This document shows, one piece after another, positions 43,230-52,320 of a stretch of 64,000 bases of DNA. The notes under the pieces are model-generated. The model did not search any database, was not told the DNA's origin, and saw only the letters and a list, made by a program, of their open reading frames with translations. Position numbers and translations under genes: made by a program. The DNA is from Terripilifer sp031921685 (GTDB lineage Bacteria; Pseudomonadota; Alphaproteobacteria; Rhizobiales; Beijerinckiaceae). The DNA is taken from NCBI RefSeq assembly GCF_031921685.1, contig NZ_JAPDHU010000002.1, positions 1,364,001 to 1,428,000 on the forward strand, written 5' to 3'. Position 1 is the first letter of the stretch; every line of letters starts with the position of its first letter.

Positions 43230-44669
43230 TTAGAACGTACGCTCGACGCGGACGCGACCCGTCCAGTTGCTCGGGCTGACGTTGGCGAGTGTGCCAAGGC
43301 CCGCCGGAACCGAGAGCGGCAGCGACTGCTTCAGCTTCGCGTAGGACAGTTCGACACCGATGTCGAAGTTACGCACCGGCGACCAGATCAACTGGCCAGC
43401 GACCTGCCACAGATCAGCCTTCGACAGGCCACCCTGCGCCCAAGCCGTGTTCTGCGTGACGCTGCCCGGAGTGATGCGCGTATACGCACCCATCAAGGTC
43501 GAACGCAGCGACGGGGTCCAGTAGTGGACGAACATCGCGACGATGTTGAGCGCCTTGGTCTGTTCCGCGCCGCCGACGGTGCAAGCCGCATTGACGCAGT
43601 ACAAGGTCATATTGCGGTCGACACGCAGGAAGCCACCAAGCCAGCTACCCGTATTCAGGAAGTTGGCGTTGGCACCGATACCCGTGACGTAGTCAAGAGC
43701 GCCGACACCGTAGGCCACCGTGGCCAGGAAGTGGTCGCCTTGGGCCAGCATCGGCAGGTTGATGCGGACGTTACCGCTCACCGCCCAGCCAGTACGATTG
43801 ATCGACGGGCCAGCGTTGCCGACCACCGCAAGCGGGGCGTTGCCGAACGTCGCATTGTTCTGCAACACCACGCCGGACACCATGACCGTGCCCCAAGCCT
43901 GATCGACCCGCAGGTTACCGACGAGAGCCGGCAAGCGCTGGGCCATGGGACCCGCCGTCGCCGCCGTGGCGGTGAACGGGTTGGCGCCGAGCGTATTGGC
44001 CGAGGTCGAGAGATTCAGCTCACCCCGGTTTTCCAAAGCGAGGGTTGCCGAGAAGCCACCACCGAAGGTCGCCGTATAAGCGAGCTGGCGGATGCCGTTC
44101 GGGAAACCGCCGTACATCGGCGAGTGATAGATGTAGCCCGGCATGAACACGAAGTTCGAGGCCGCCTGACCAACGGTGAAGCCAGCGAAACGGATATAGG
44201 CCGCTTCGATGGTCGCCGTATTGGCATTACCGGCCGAGAACACGCCGGTCGAATAGCCCGGCGGGCTATTGGCGAGGCCCGAAGCCGCAGCCAAGCGCAG
44301 CGAGAAGACGGTCTGCACCGTGCCCCAGGCGGATTGGGTCCGCGCGTCCATATTGACGACGCCGCGCGCGTACCAGCCGTTCTGGTCAACGCCATTCGAG
44401 CTGATGAACGTGCCGGTGCCGCCACCGGTCGAACGATGCGAAACCGCGTTCTTCGCCGGCGTGTACCACATATCGACACGGATACGGCCACCGACCTTCA
44501 AGCAGGTGTCGGTGCCCGGAATCCAATAGAAGCCTGCGCCATAAGCGTCGCAGACCCTCACATATTCGACAGGCGCAGCTTTGCGTGATGGCAAATCTGC
44601 GGCCTGCGCCCCGGCGCCGACGAGCAGCGCCGCCGAGGTGCCAAGCAGAAGGCTCTTGGTGAGCGTCAT
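43230..44669 (-). CDS. Outer-membrane porin (Porin_2), copy 2
   Basis: A 479-residue porin with signal peptide MTLTKSLLLGTSAALLVGAGAQA and the same Cys pair and terminal VRVERTF as copy 1. GGAGAG precedes ATG 44669. Differences to the other copies cluster in the predicted loops, for example SGLANSPPGYSTGVF and YIYHSPMYGGFP; the ends of the gene stay nearly identical, which fits repeated gene conversion among paralogues. It probably differs in solute selectivity. Confidence 0.93.
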   Translation of the reverse strand: MTLTKSLLLGTSAALLVGAGAQAADLPSRKAAPVEYVRVCDAYGAGFYWIPGTDTCLKVGGRIRVDMWYTPAKNAVSHRSTGGGTGTFISSNGVDQNGWYARGVVNMDARTQSAWGTVQTVFSLRLAAASGLANSPPGYSTGVFSAGNANTATIEAAYIRFAGFTVGQAASNFVFMPGYIYHSPMYGGFPNGIRQLAYTATFGGGFSATLALENRGELNLSTSANTLGANPFTATAATAGPMAQRLPALVGNLRVDQAWGTVMVSGVVLQNNATFGNAPLAVVGNAGPSINRTGWAVSGNVRINLPMLAQGDHFLATVAYGVGALDYVTGIGANANFLNTGSWLGGFLRVDRNMTLYCVNAACTVGGAEQTKALNIVAMFVHYWTPSLRSTLMGAYTRITPGSVTQNTAWAQGGLSKADLWQVAGQLIWSPVRNFDIGVELSYAKLKQSLPLSVPAGLGTLANVSPSNWTGRVRVERTF

Positions 44670-45163
44670 TCGGTTCTCTCCGTAAAACTTCTAAAACACT
44701 GATTTTCAAGGCCACTTGGGAAAGCGGTTGGAACCTGAGCAACCGGCGGGCCCACTTCCCCCAGACCTGAATCCTCTTTGACCCCCGCGATTCCGATCGC
44801 CATCAACATAACCGAATATTGCCCACTATTCGCCCAAAACGGCCCTTCACAAGTATTTGAACGGTCGATTATTCAAAATTGTGGCCAGAACGACACACAG
44901 AAAGCAATATATACTATATAATACTTATATTTACTTAGATTTTTAAAAATATTCAGACCAATACTTCAAATATGACAAGCTCGACTGCCAAGCTCGTAGT
45001 TCTACCAATGCCAAATTGTCGCGCTAGTCTCGAAACAACGTGATCGAGGGGGAGGACTGGCAGCGCCTGGAAGCGCGATCCCAGTACAACGGCCCTAACG
45101 GCCATGCTTGCATGAGCCGCGGCAAGAACATCAATTGAACTCTCCGGTGTAGAAAAAGGCACG
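44670..45163. other. AT-rich upstream region of porin copy 2
   Basis: About 500 bases without a gene. The part at 44880-44980 is strongly AT-rich with several TATAAT-like hexamers, and should hold the promoter of copy 2. Small frames at 44953-45212 are not protein-like. Nothing else recognised. Confidence 0.4.
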
Positions 45164-45340
45164 AAAAAGCCCCGGCGTCGACGACGCCGGGGCCCGAGGC
45201 CTTAATCCCCATGATCCGGATCTGCTGCTCAGAGGGAGCGAATTGAAACGGAGGTTGTTTTCAATCTAGCCGCCCGGGATTCGGGGCGTGCAGGCCATTC
45301 CGGCCGGGGTATTGCGCCCCCCGGCCGAAACGTCAGTCGA
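45164..45340 (-). repeat. Porin 3'UTR element, copy 3, with intrinsic terminator
   Basis: Terminator hairpin with an 11-bp GC stem (45169-45179 and 45183-45193) followed on the minus strand by a T-run; CCUCC stem-loop with 7-bp arms (45242-45248 and 45259-45265); GC hairpin next to the porin stop. The arms have changed at the outer base but the loop CCUCC is kept. Confidence 0.8.
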
Positions 45341-46780
45341 TTAGAAGCTGCGCTCGACGCGCATACGGCCCGACCAGTTGTTCGGGTTGACGTTGGCGAG
45401 AACGCCAAGGCCAGCCGGAACCGACAGCGGCAGGCTCTGGTTCAGACGGGCGTAGGACAGTTCGACACCGATGTCGAAGTTACGCACCGGCGACCAGATC
45501 AGGCTGCCCATGACGCCCCACACGTTGGCCTTGGACAGACCGCCCTGCGACCAAGCGGTGTTCTTGGTGACGCTGCCCGGATCGATCTGCGTATAGGTGC
45601 CGATCAAATTCGAACGCAGCGACGGGGTCCAGTAGTGGGTGAAGATACCCGTCACGTTGAACGCACGGGTCTGCTCCGAACCACCGGCCGTGCAGGCCGC
45701 ATTGACGCAGAACAGCGTCATGTTGCGATCCATGCGCAGGAAGCCGCCGAGATAGTTGGCAGCGATCGCCGTGTTCGAGTTCACGCCAGCCGACGTGACG
45801 TAGTCGAGCGCGCCGACACCATAAGCAGCCCACACCTGGACGTGATCGCCAGCGGCGAGCATCGGCAGGTTGACCTTCAGGCCACCGCTGACCGCCCAGC
45901 CCGTGCGACGGACCTGCGGACCGGCGTTGCCAACGACCGCGAGAGCGGCGTTGCCGAACGTGGCAGTGTTTTCAAGCACCGCGCCCGACACCATGGCCGA
46001 ACCCCAGGCCTGGTCGATACGCAGGTTGGCGACAACAGCCGGCAAACGCTGCGCGATCGGGCCAGCGGTCGCCGCCGTGGCGGTGAACGGGTTGGCGCCG
46101 AGCGTGTTGACCGCGTTCGAGTTGGTCAGCTCACCCCGGTTTTCCAGAGCGATGGTCGCCGAAAAGCCGCCACCGAAGGTCGCCGTGTAGGCGAGCTGAC
46201 GGATGCCGTTCGGGAAACCCGCGTTCCAGATCGAGCCGTAGTGGTAGGCCGGCAGGAACGTGAAGTTCGAGGCGGCCTGACCGACGGTGAAGCCGGCGAA
46301 ACGGATATAGGCCGCTTCGATGGCCGTCGAGTTGGCGTTACCAGCCGCGAAGACGCCGCCGGAATAGCCCGGACCCGTGGTGGCGAGGCCGGAAGTCGCG
46401 GCCAGGCGCAGGGCGAACACGGTCTGCACCGTGCCCCAAGCGGACTGGGTGCGGGCGTCCATGTTGACGATGCCGCGAGCGTACCAGCCGTACTGGTCAA
46501 CCGCGTTCGACGAGATGAACGTGCCGGCGCCGCCGCCGGTCGAACGATGCGAAACCGCATTCTTCGACGGGGTGAACCACATGTCGACACGGACACGACC
46601 GCCAACCTTCAAGCAGGTGTCGGTGCCCGGGATCCAATAGAAGCCCGCGCCGTAAGCGTCGCAGACTCGCACATATTCAACAGGAGCCGCCTTGCGCGAC
46701 GGGAGATCCGCCGCCTGGGCGCCGGCCACGGCGAGCAGAGCCGCCGATGATCCGAGCAGTAGGCTCTTGGTAAGCGTCAT
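45341..46780 (-). CDS. Outer-membrane porin (Porin_2), copy 3
   Basis: A 479-residue porin with signal peptide MTLTKSLLLGSSAALLAVAGAQA, the CDAYG/DTCLKVGG Cys pair and C-terminal MRVERSF, so the final aromatic is kept. The variable loops include SGLATTGPGYSGGVF and YHYGSIWNAGFP. GGAGGCTGA precedes ATG 46780. The gene stands 561 bases downstream of the isolated porin fragment and has its own leader and 3' element, so each porin is probably an independent transcript. Confidence 0.93.
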   Translation of the reverse strand: MTLTKSLLLGSSAALLAVAGAQAADLPSRKAAPVEYVRVCDAYGAGFYWIPGTDTCLKVGGRVRVDMWFTPSKNAVSHRSTGGGAGTFISSNAVDQYGWYARGIVNMDARTQSAWGTVQTVFALRLAATSGLATTGPGYSGGVFAAGNANSTAIEAAYIRFAGFTVGQAASNFTFLPAYHYGSIWNAGFPNGIRQLAYTATFGGGFSATIALENRGELTNSNAVNTLGANPFTATAATAGPIAQRLPAVVANLRIDQAWGSAMVSGAVLENTATFGNAALAVVGNAGPQVRRTGWAVSGGLKVNLPMLAAGDHVQVWAAYGVGALDYVTSAGVNSNTAIAANYLGGFLRMDRNMTLFCVNAACTAGGSEQTRAFNVTGIFTHYWTPSLRSNLIGTYTQIDPGSVTKNTAWSQGGLSKANVWGVMGSLIWSPVRNFDIGVELSYARLNQSLPLSVPAGLGVLANVNPNNWSGRMRVERSF

Positions 46781-47178
46781 TTTATTCAGCCTCCATAAAT
46801 ACGAAACGCCGGCCTCTGATTCCGGCGCTACCTGCCAAGCTTTAGCTTAAAGCCTCCGCTTTGTGCAATGTTTGTGACAAAGCCTAGGCAGTGTGACCGA
46901 AAAGTGGCGAAAGCGTCGCAATTGGATGCTCTCGGGAGCCGAACATGTCGTTTCCCGAATTGTGTTGTCAGGAGGTCACAATTTTACGGCCGCGACTGCC
47001 CCACAGCGGCTCCAGCGCCAAGCGAATGATGGGTGGTAATTCTACGATCGCGATAGTCGCAGCGATTCAACCGCCCTGCTCCACCGTCATAAAACAGTCG
47101 CTCGACGGCTGAAAATCGTGGCGATCCCGTGAATCATGACGTCAATTGCCTGTGGACAAGGGCACAAAGCCCGGCGGA
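46781..47178. other. Upstream region of porin copy 3
   Basis: A 398-base gap between porin copy 3 and the fragment at 47179. It holds the copy 3 leader, including CGCCGG...CCGGCG hairpin arms at about 46807-46828. It lacks the conserved 3' element found after the intact porins, so the fragment upstream has lost its normal downstream region. Confidence 0.4.
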
Positions 47179-47436
47179 TCAGCGCCCAGGCGCCACATTT
47201 GGGCTCACGGCGTTTTTGCCGGGCGTGAACCAGCCCTCGACGCGCACGCGGCCACCGACCTTGATACAGGTATCCGAGCCCTGAACACGCACGAAGCCCG
47301 GCCCGTAGGCATCGCAATTCATGGTTCTCTGGGCCGCGGGGGCCTTGCGCGACGGTTGCGGCCCCGCTGCTTGCGCACCGGATCCGGCGAACAGCAAACA
47401 CGTCACGATGCCCAGACAACTCCTGCTCACCCGCAT
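47179..47436 (-). pseudogene. Truncated porin, N-terminal fragment
   Basis: An 85-residue frame with signal peptide MRVSRSCLGIVTCLLFAGSGAQA and then a diverged porin N-terminus: CDAYGPGFVRVQGSDTC, KVGGRVRVEGWFTPGKNAV. It stops where other copies continue for about 400 residues. The downstream strands and the conserved 3' element are missing. GAGAGGGG lies just upstream of ATG 47436, so it may still be expressed, but it cannot form a barrel. Either a decaying copy or a small secreted derivative. Confidence 0.7.
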
Positions 47437-47521
47437 GCGACCCCTCTCGAACCTCATCGATTTCAAGCAGAGGAATTTGACGGCAACAAGCCTGCTGAAA
47501 ATGACCCGCTTGCCCGAAAAT

Positions 47522-47706
47522 GAAAAAGCCCCGGCGCTCAGCGCCAGGGCCGAAGTCCGCCCGGTTCTCCATAATCCCGGATCTGTTGCTCAGAGGGAGC
47601 GGATTGAAACGGAGGCCAATTTCAATCTTGCCGATTGTCCAGGTTTTACGGAGTGCGGTCGTTCCGGCCGGGGTATTGCGCCCCCCGGCCGAAACCTTAT
47701 GCGATT
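47522..47706 (-). repeat. Porin 3'UTR element, copy 4, with intrinsic terminator
   Basis: Terminator hairpin (47528-47537 and 47541-47550, one C-A mismatch) with a T-run on the minus strand; CCUCC stem-loop with 8-bp arms (47602-47609 and 47620-47627); GC hairpin next to the porin stop. Most similar to copy 1 in the stem-loop. Confidence 0.8.
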
Positions 47707-49149
47707 TTAGAACGTGCGCTCGACGCGAACACGACCCGTCCAGTTGCTCGGGCTGACCTGAGCCAGCGTGCCGAGACCGACCGGAACCGAAAGCGGCAGG
47801 CTCTGGTTCAGGCGGGCGTAGGACAGTTCGACACCGATGTCGAAGTTACGCACCGGCGACCAGATCAGGCTGCCCATGATGCCCCACACGTTGGCATCCG
47901 ACAGACCGCCCTGAGCCCAAGCGGTGTTCTTGGTGACATTGCCGCGCATGATGCGAGCGTACGAACCGATGAGGTGCGAACGCAGCGACGGGGTCCAGTA
48001 GTGGGTGAAGATCGCCGCGGCGCTGAACGCCTTGGTCTGCTCCGAACCACCGATCGTGCAAGCCGCGTTGACGCAGTACAGCGTCACGTTGCGGTCGGCA
48101 CGCAGGAAGCCGCCCAAGTAGTTACCCGAAACCGGCGGGTTGGTGTTGATGCCGGAGTTGGTCACGTAGTCGAGCGCGCCGACGCCGTAGGCCACCCAAG
48201 CCTGGATGCTGTCGCCCTGGGCGAGCATCGGCAGGTTGATGCGCAGACCACCGCTGACCGCCCAGCCCGTGCTACGGACCTGCGGACCGGCGTTGCCAAC
48301 GACCGCGAGAGCGGCGTTGCCGAACGTGGCGGTGTTTTCGAGCACCGCGCCGGACAGCATCGCGGAACCCCACGGCTGATCGATGCGGATGTTACCGACG
48401 AGGGCCGGCAGACGCTGCGCGATCGGGCCAGCGGTCGCCGCCGTGGCGGTGAACGGGTTGGCGCCGAGCGTGTTGACCGCGTTCGAGTTGGTCAGCTCAC
48501 CGCGGTTTTCCAGGGCGATGGTCGCCGAGAAGCCGCCGCCGAAGGTCGCCGTGTAAGCGAGCTGACGGATGCCGTTCGGGAAGCCCGAAGTGAACATCGT
48601 GTGATACTGGAACGGCGGCAGGAACGTGAAGTTCGAAGCCGCCTGACCGACGGTGAAGCCGGCGAAACGGATGTAGGCCGCTTCGATCGACGCGTTCGAG
48701 GCGTTACCAGCCGCGAACACGTTGTTGGTGTAGCCCGGCGGCGTGTTGGCGAGGCCGGAGGCCGACATCAAGCGCAGGGTGAAAACCGTCTGTACGGTGC
48801 CCCAGGCGGACTGGGTGCGGGCGTCCATGTTGACGATGCCGCGAGCATACCAGCCGTTCTGGTCGACGCCGTTCGACGAGATGAACGTGCCGGGCGCAGC
48901 AGTGCCGGTCGAACGATGCGTAACCGCATTCTTCGCCGGAGTGTACCACATGTCGACACGGACGCGGCCACCGACCTTCAAGCAGGTGTCGGTGCCCGGA
49001 ATCCAGTAGAAGCCCGCGCCGTAGGCGTCGCAGACTCGCACGTATTCGACAGGCGCGGCCTTGCGCGATGGCAGGTCCGCCGCCTGGGCCGCCGCGACGG
49101 ACAGGATACCTGCCGCGCTGCTCGCCAGTAGCATCTTAAATTGTTTCAC
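47707..49149 (-). CDS. Outer-membrane porin (Porin_2), copy 4
   Basis: A 480-residue porin starting at GTG 49149 behind AGGAGAG; an in-frame upstream ATG at 49206 would add 19 residues before the signal peptide. The signal sequence (KMLLASSAAGILSVAAAQA) differs from copies 1-3 although the mature protein is close to them, with CDAYG/DTCLKVGG and terminal VRVERTF. Its leader thus has a different origin, resembling that of the relic at 49563-49835. Confidence 0.93.
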   Translation of the reverse strand: MKQFKMLLASSAAGILSVAAAQAADLPSRKAAPVEYVRVCDAYGAGFYWIPGTDTCLKVGGRVRVDMWYTPAKNAVTHRSTGTAAPGTFISSNGVDQNGWYARGIVNMDARTQSAWGTVQTVFTLRLMSASGLANTPPGYTNNVFAAGNASNASIEAAYIRFAGFTVGQAASNFTFLPPFQYHTMFTSGFPNGIRQLAYTATFGGGFSATIALENRGELTNSNAVNTLGANPFTATAATAGPIAQRLPALVGNIRIDQPWGSAMLSGAVLENTATFGNAALAVVGNAGPQVRSTGWAVSGGLRINLPMLAQGDSIQAWVAYGVGALDYVTNSGINTNPPVSGNYLGGFLRADRNVTLYCVNAACTIGGSEQTKAFSAAAIFTHYWTPSLRSHLIGSYARIMRGNVTKNTAWAQGGLSDANVWGIMGSLIWSPVRNFDIGVELSYARLNQSLPLSVPVGLGTLAQVSPSNWTGRVRVERTF

Positions 49150-49562
49150 TCTTGCTCTCCTCTGAGACACGCCCCCGTCTGTGTCGGTCGGCATATTCAC
49201 AGTCATGCCCCGCCCGATCCGAGAGAGATCGAGTCGCAGCCAGAGAGACTTTGACGGGATTGTGACGGGCGACTATAGGCTACACGCCCGCGCGCAGTAG
49301 TTTGTAACGGTGAAAATATATTAATTACAGATAGATAAGCATAACAATATCGAGGCTTTTTCGAACCTTGAACGCGTTCTAATTCGGGCGGAAATTGCCA
49401 CAATTGATAATTGCAACAAATCAGGTCAGCCGGCCACCCGCCGGATTCAATTGCTGAGGAAAACAATCTAATATATTGTTCTATATGCTTATTTCTAAAT
49501 CACGAATCTCCACAACCCGCTTCCCGCCGCGTTGCAAGCGACCCGGCGCCCAAACCCGGCAA
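49150..49562. other. Upstream region of porin copy 4
   Basis: A 413-base gap, AT-rich between 49300 and 49500, holding the promoter of porin copy 4 and the region downstream of the porin relic. No gene, dyad or terminator could be supported. Confidence 0.35.
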
Positions 49563-49835
49563 TCACACGCCGAAGAGAGCCTCCTGGGCCCCTCCTCCGG
49601 CATCGCGTTTTTTCGCTGGCCGAAACTCGTCATCACGGCACGCACGGCCGCCAACTTTCATGCAAGTATCGGTGTTGGATTCCAGTAATACCCGGTGCCA
49701 TAGGCGTCACAAATAGGTACATATTGAATAGGAATGGCTTGGCGGAAGATAAATTCGCCGCCTGGCCCAGAGTGTGCATCGCAACAGGCTGCATGCTACT
49801 GACCAAAACTACCCTGAGACGTTTAATATTGCTTT
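49563..49835 (-). pseudogene. Decayed porin copy with frameshifts
   Basis: The minus strand encodes pieces of a porin N-terminus in three frames. A signal-like segment (VLVSSMQPVAMHTLGQAANL) aligns with copy 4 at every tenth residue or better. Then IQYVPICDAYGTGYYWNP matches EYVRVCDAYGAGFYWIP, and NTDTCMKVGGR matches GTDTCLKVGGR. At least two small indels separate them, and a stop closes the frame at 49563 soon after a PAK remnant. The remainder of the barrel is gone. Confidence 0.75.
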
Positions 49836-50007
49836 GCTCTGCTTTATGGCGAGGCGAGCAATCGAGAAAAATTTTGCACGAAATGCTTCAACCCACTATA
49901 AAACCGATGCCTGTTGTCCAGGCACTTTTTCAGGAGGCTGCTCTCTTCCTGCTCATCGACCGTAAAAGAACGATCATAATTATAAATAGAACGATCAGGG
50001 ACTAGGT

Positions 50008-51747
50008 TTGGAAACACCCAGGACACCGTGTGCGGACACGGTAACGTATTGTCTGGAAAAGATTTTACAGGATCCAACGTTCGCCACGTCGGATCGCCTG
50101 TCGGCGTTTTTGCGCTATATCGTCACTGAAACCCTGGCCGATCGCGGCAGCCGACTGAAGGGTTACAATGTCGCTCTCAGCGTATTTTCGCGCGGCGAAA
50201 AGTTCGATCCGCAAACCAATTCTGTCGTCCGAGTCGAAGCGACTCGCCTGCGCAAGCAGCTCGCTGCCTATTATGCCGGCCCCGGCGCCGATGATCCGCT
50301 CGAAATCCGGGTCAATCGCGGCAGTTACGTGCCCGAGTTCATCGAGCGGGCCGGATCGGCGTCCTCTACTGCGGTGGATACGGACGCCCCCGCCCTCGAA
50401 CCCTCCGCCGTAGAACAGCCGATCGCCCCCTCGGCAAGAACGCCCTGGCTGTTGGCCGCCGCGACGCTCGTCGCCTTGTTCGTCGCGATCGCGGCCCTCG
50501 CCTATCGGGTCGGTCAGGCCTCCTATGTCGAAGAAACCCCTATCGCCATTGGGCCGATCTGGTCTCAGCCCCCATCGCTGGCCGTGGCGCAACTGGAATT
50601 GCCGCCTGAAAGCGGCATTTCGCAATTCCAGGCCAACGCTTTGGCCCGCGAAGTGGCGGCGGGGCTCGGCCGGTTTGAAATCATCCGCGTCCGCGAAGTC
50701 GATCCCGACGCGACGGCCGCGCCCGGCACGGAATATGTGCTGGCGGGCGGTGTCGGCCGCGCCGGCGGCGAACGTCACAACGTTTCGTTCCGTCTGATCC
50801 GGGCCGCTGACAACCAGATCATCTGGAGCAAAACCTACGATCATCTGCCCAGCGATTTGACCGCCGACCACCGGCTGAAGATCGTCGCCGATCTCGCCAA
50901 CACGCTCGCGCGCACGCACGGCGTCATCTTCGTCGATCGCTATCGGCAGACACCCGATCTCGGCCCCAACTCGAAGGGGTTCGAATGCGTGGTCTACGGC
51001 TCGCGCTATTTCAACGCGCCGACACGACAGTCCTTCGATGATGCCACCGCCTGCCTGGAGCGCACCGTCAAGGCCGATCCGAAATCCAGTATCGGCCATG
51101 CCATGCTGGCGATCATGCTCATCGATGGCTATGTCAAAGGCTATCGAACCGAGGCCGACGAGCCGGTCACGCATGCCGCCGTCGCCGCGAACGAAGCGGT
51201 CGATCTGGCGCCGCAATCGGCCCGCGCGCATCTGGCACTTTTCCTCACGCGCTTTCATGAGCGGCGTTTCGCCGACGCCTACGAGTCGGCGCGACGCGCA
51301 CTATCCCTCAATCCCTTCTCGACCGAGATCAAAGCCCGCCTCGGCAGCGCCTATGCGCTGCGCGGCGAACATGTTCTCAGCCAGAATCTGCTGAACGAAG
51401 TGCTGGCGAGCACCGAGAACGCCGCCAACTGGCTGCAGTTCTACCTGTTTCTGAATGCCTATATGGCCAACGATGACGAACTGGCCACGCGCTATGTGAT
51501 GCGCACCCAGACCACCCGCACGCCGCTCGGTCTGATCGCCCGCATCATCATGGCGAACCACAACAAGAACGCGCATCTGGTCGCCAAATGGAAGTCGCAT
51601 CTGACGCAACACTTCCCACGTTTCGCCAGCGATATCCCCGGAGCCTTGGCGCGGCTGGAAATGGCGAAGCCCATTCGCGAGCGCATTCTCGCCGATCTCA
51701 TGGCCGCCGATGCGTTCGCACAAGCCGCGCAGCCCAACGCTCAATGA
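50008..51747 (+). CDS. Membrane-anchored CadC-like regulator with TPR sensor region
   Basis: A 579-residue protein starting at TTG 50008. Residues about 20-115 form a conserved cytoplasmic domain (LSAFLRYIVTETLADRG, NVALSVFSRGEKFDPQ, RVEATRLRKQLAAYY, RVNRGSYVPEF) that looks like a winged helix and is found ahead of TPR regions in rhizobial proteins. A single membrane helix follows (about 145-167), then a TolB-N/FlgO-like domain (SLAVAQLELPPESG, TEYVLAGGVGRAGG) and TPR-like helices to the end. The layout suggests a one-component membrane regulator; it adjoins the porin array and may control it. Confidence 0.7.
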   Translation: METPRTPCADTVTYCLEKILQDPTFATSDRLSAFLRYIVTETLADRGSRLKGYNVALSVFSRGEKFDPQTNSVVRVEATRLRKQLAAYYAGPGADDPLEIRVNRGSYVPEFIERAGSASSTAVDTDAPALEPSAVEQPIAPSARTPWLLAAATLVALFVAIAALAYRVGQASYVEETPIAIGPIWSQPPSLAVAQLELPPESGISQFQANALAREVAAGLGRFEIIRVREVDPDATAAPGTEYVLAGGVGRAGGERHNVSFRLIRAADNQIIWSKTYDHLPSDLTADHRLKIVADLANTLARTHGVIFVDRYRQTPDLGPNSKGFECVVYGSRYFNAPTRQSFDDATACLERTVKADPKSSIGHAMLAIMLIDGYVKGYRTEADEPVTHAAVAANEAVDLAPQSARAHLALFLTRFHERRFADAYESARRALSLNPFSTEIKARLGSAYALRGEHVLSQNLLNEVLASTENAANWLQFYLFLNAYMANDDELATRYVMRTQTTRTPLGLIARIIMANHNKNAHLVAKWKSHLTQHFPRFASDIPGALARLEMAKPIRERILADLMAADAFAQAAQPNAQ

Positions 51748-51759
51748 AATAGGGATAGT

Positions 51760-52236
51760 TTAACCGCGATCGCGCAGCAGGCGCGCTTTCTCGCGGCCCC
51801 AGTCGCGCTGCTTCTCGGTCTCGCGCTTGTCGTGCAGTTTCTTGCCGCGCCCCAGGGCGATTTCCAATTTCGCCCGACCCCGCTCGTTGAAGTAAAGCTT
51901 CAACGGCACGATGGTCATGCCTTCGCGCTCGATACCCTGAGCCAGCTTGGCGATTTCGCGTTGCTTGAGCAGCAAGGTGCGCGGCCGCTTCGGTTCGTGA
52001 TTGAAACGGTTGGCCTGCAGATATTCGGGAATGTTGGCGTTGATAAGCTGCACTTCGCCGGCCTTGGTGACGCCGACATAGCTTTCGGCGATCGTCGCCT
52101 TGCCAGTGCGCAAGGATTTCACTTCGGTGCCGGTGAGAACCAAGCCCGCTTCAAGCTTTTCGCCGATCTCAAATTCATACCGCGCCTTGCGGTTTTCCGC
52201 CGCGATCTTGAACCGCGGCTCCGGCTTCTGCGCCAA
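51760..52236 (-). CDS. smpB: tmRNA-binding protein SmpB
   Basis: A 158-residue SmpB, which delivers tmRNA to stalled ribosomes. Diagnostic stretches are AENRKARYEFEIGEKLEAGLVLTGTEVKSLR, SYVGVTKAGEVQLINANIPEY, and the basic tail GRGKKLHDKRETEKQRDW that enters the mRNA channel. The start is TTG 52236, 8 bases after AGGAG. It follows dapA, as usual in this group. Confidence 0.97.
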   Translation of the reverse strand: MAQKPEPRFKIAAENRKARYEFEIGEKLEAGLVLTGTEVKSLRTGKATIAESYVGVTKAGEVQLINANIPEYLQANRFNHEPKRPRTLLLKQREIAKLAQGIEREGMTIVPLKLYFNERGRAKLEIALGRGKKLHDKRETEKQRDWGREKARLLRDRG

Positions 52237-52320
52237 AACTCAAACTCCTGAAGGCTGCACCACGAGATGCAGCCAGACCTATGCATCATACATAGGCAAC
52301 GTAAGCCGTCACTGCGAGCC

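Noticed and set aside
44953..45212. Small minus-strand frames upstream of porin copy 2
   Set aside because: Short, overlapping in different frames, AT-rich surroundings, and the next terminator lies inside.
39284..47706. The repeated 180-bp elements as insertion sequences, REP elements or CRISPR repeats
   Set aside because: They always lie directly after a porin stop in the same orientation and include the terminator, so they are duplicated with the genes. No terminal repeats, target duplications or short regular spacers are seen.
47635..49131. 498-codon plus-strand frame antisense to porin copy 4, with similar frames opposite copies 1-3
   Set aside because: They mirror the porin codons; their mutual similarity is explained by porin homology. 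No ribosome site or sensible protein pattern.
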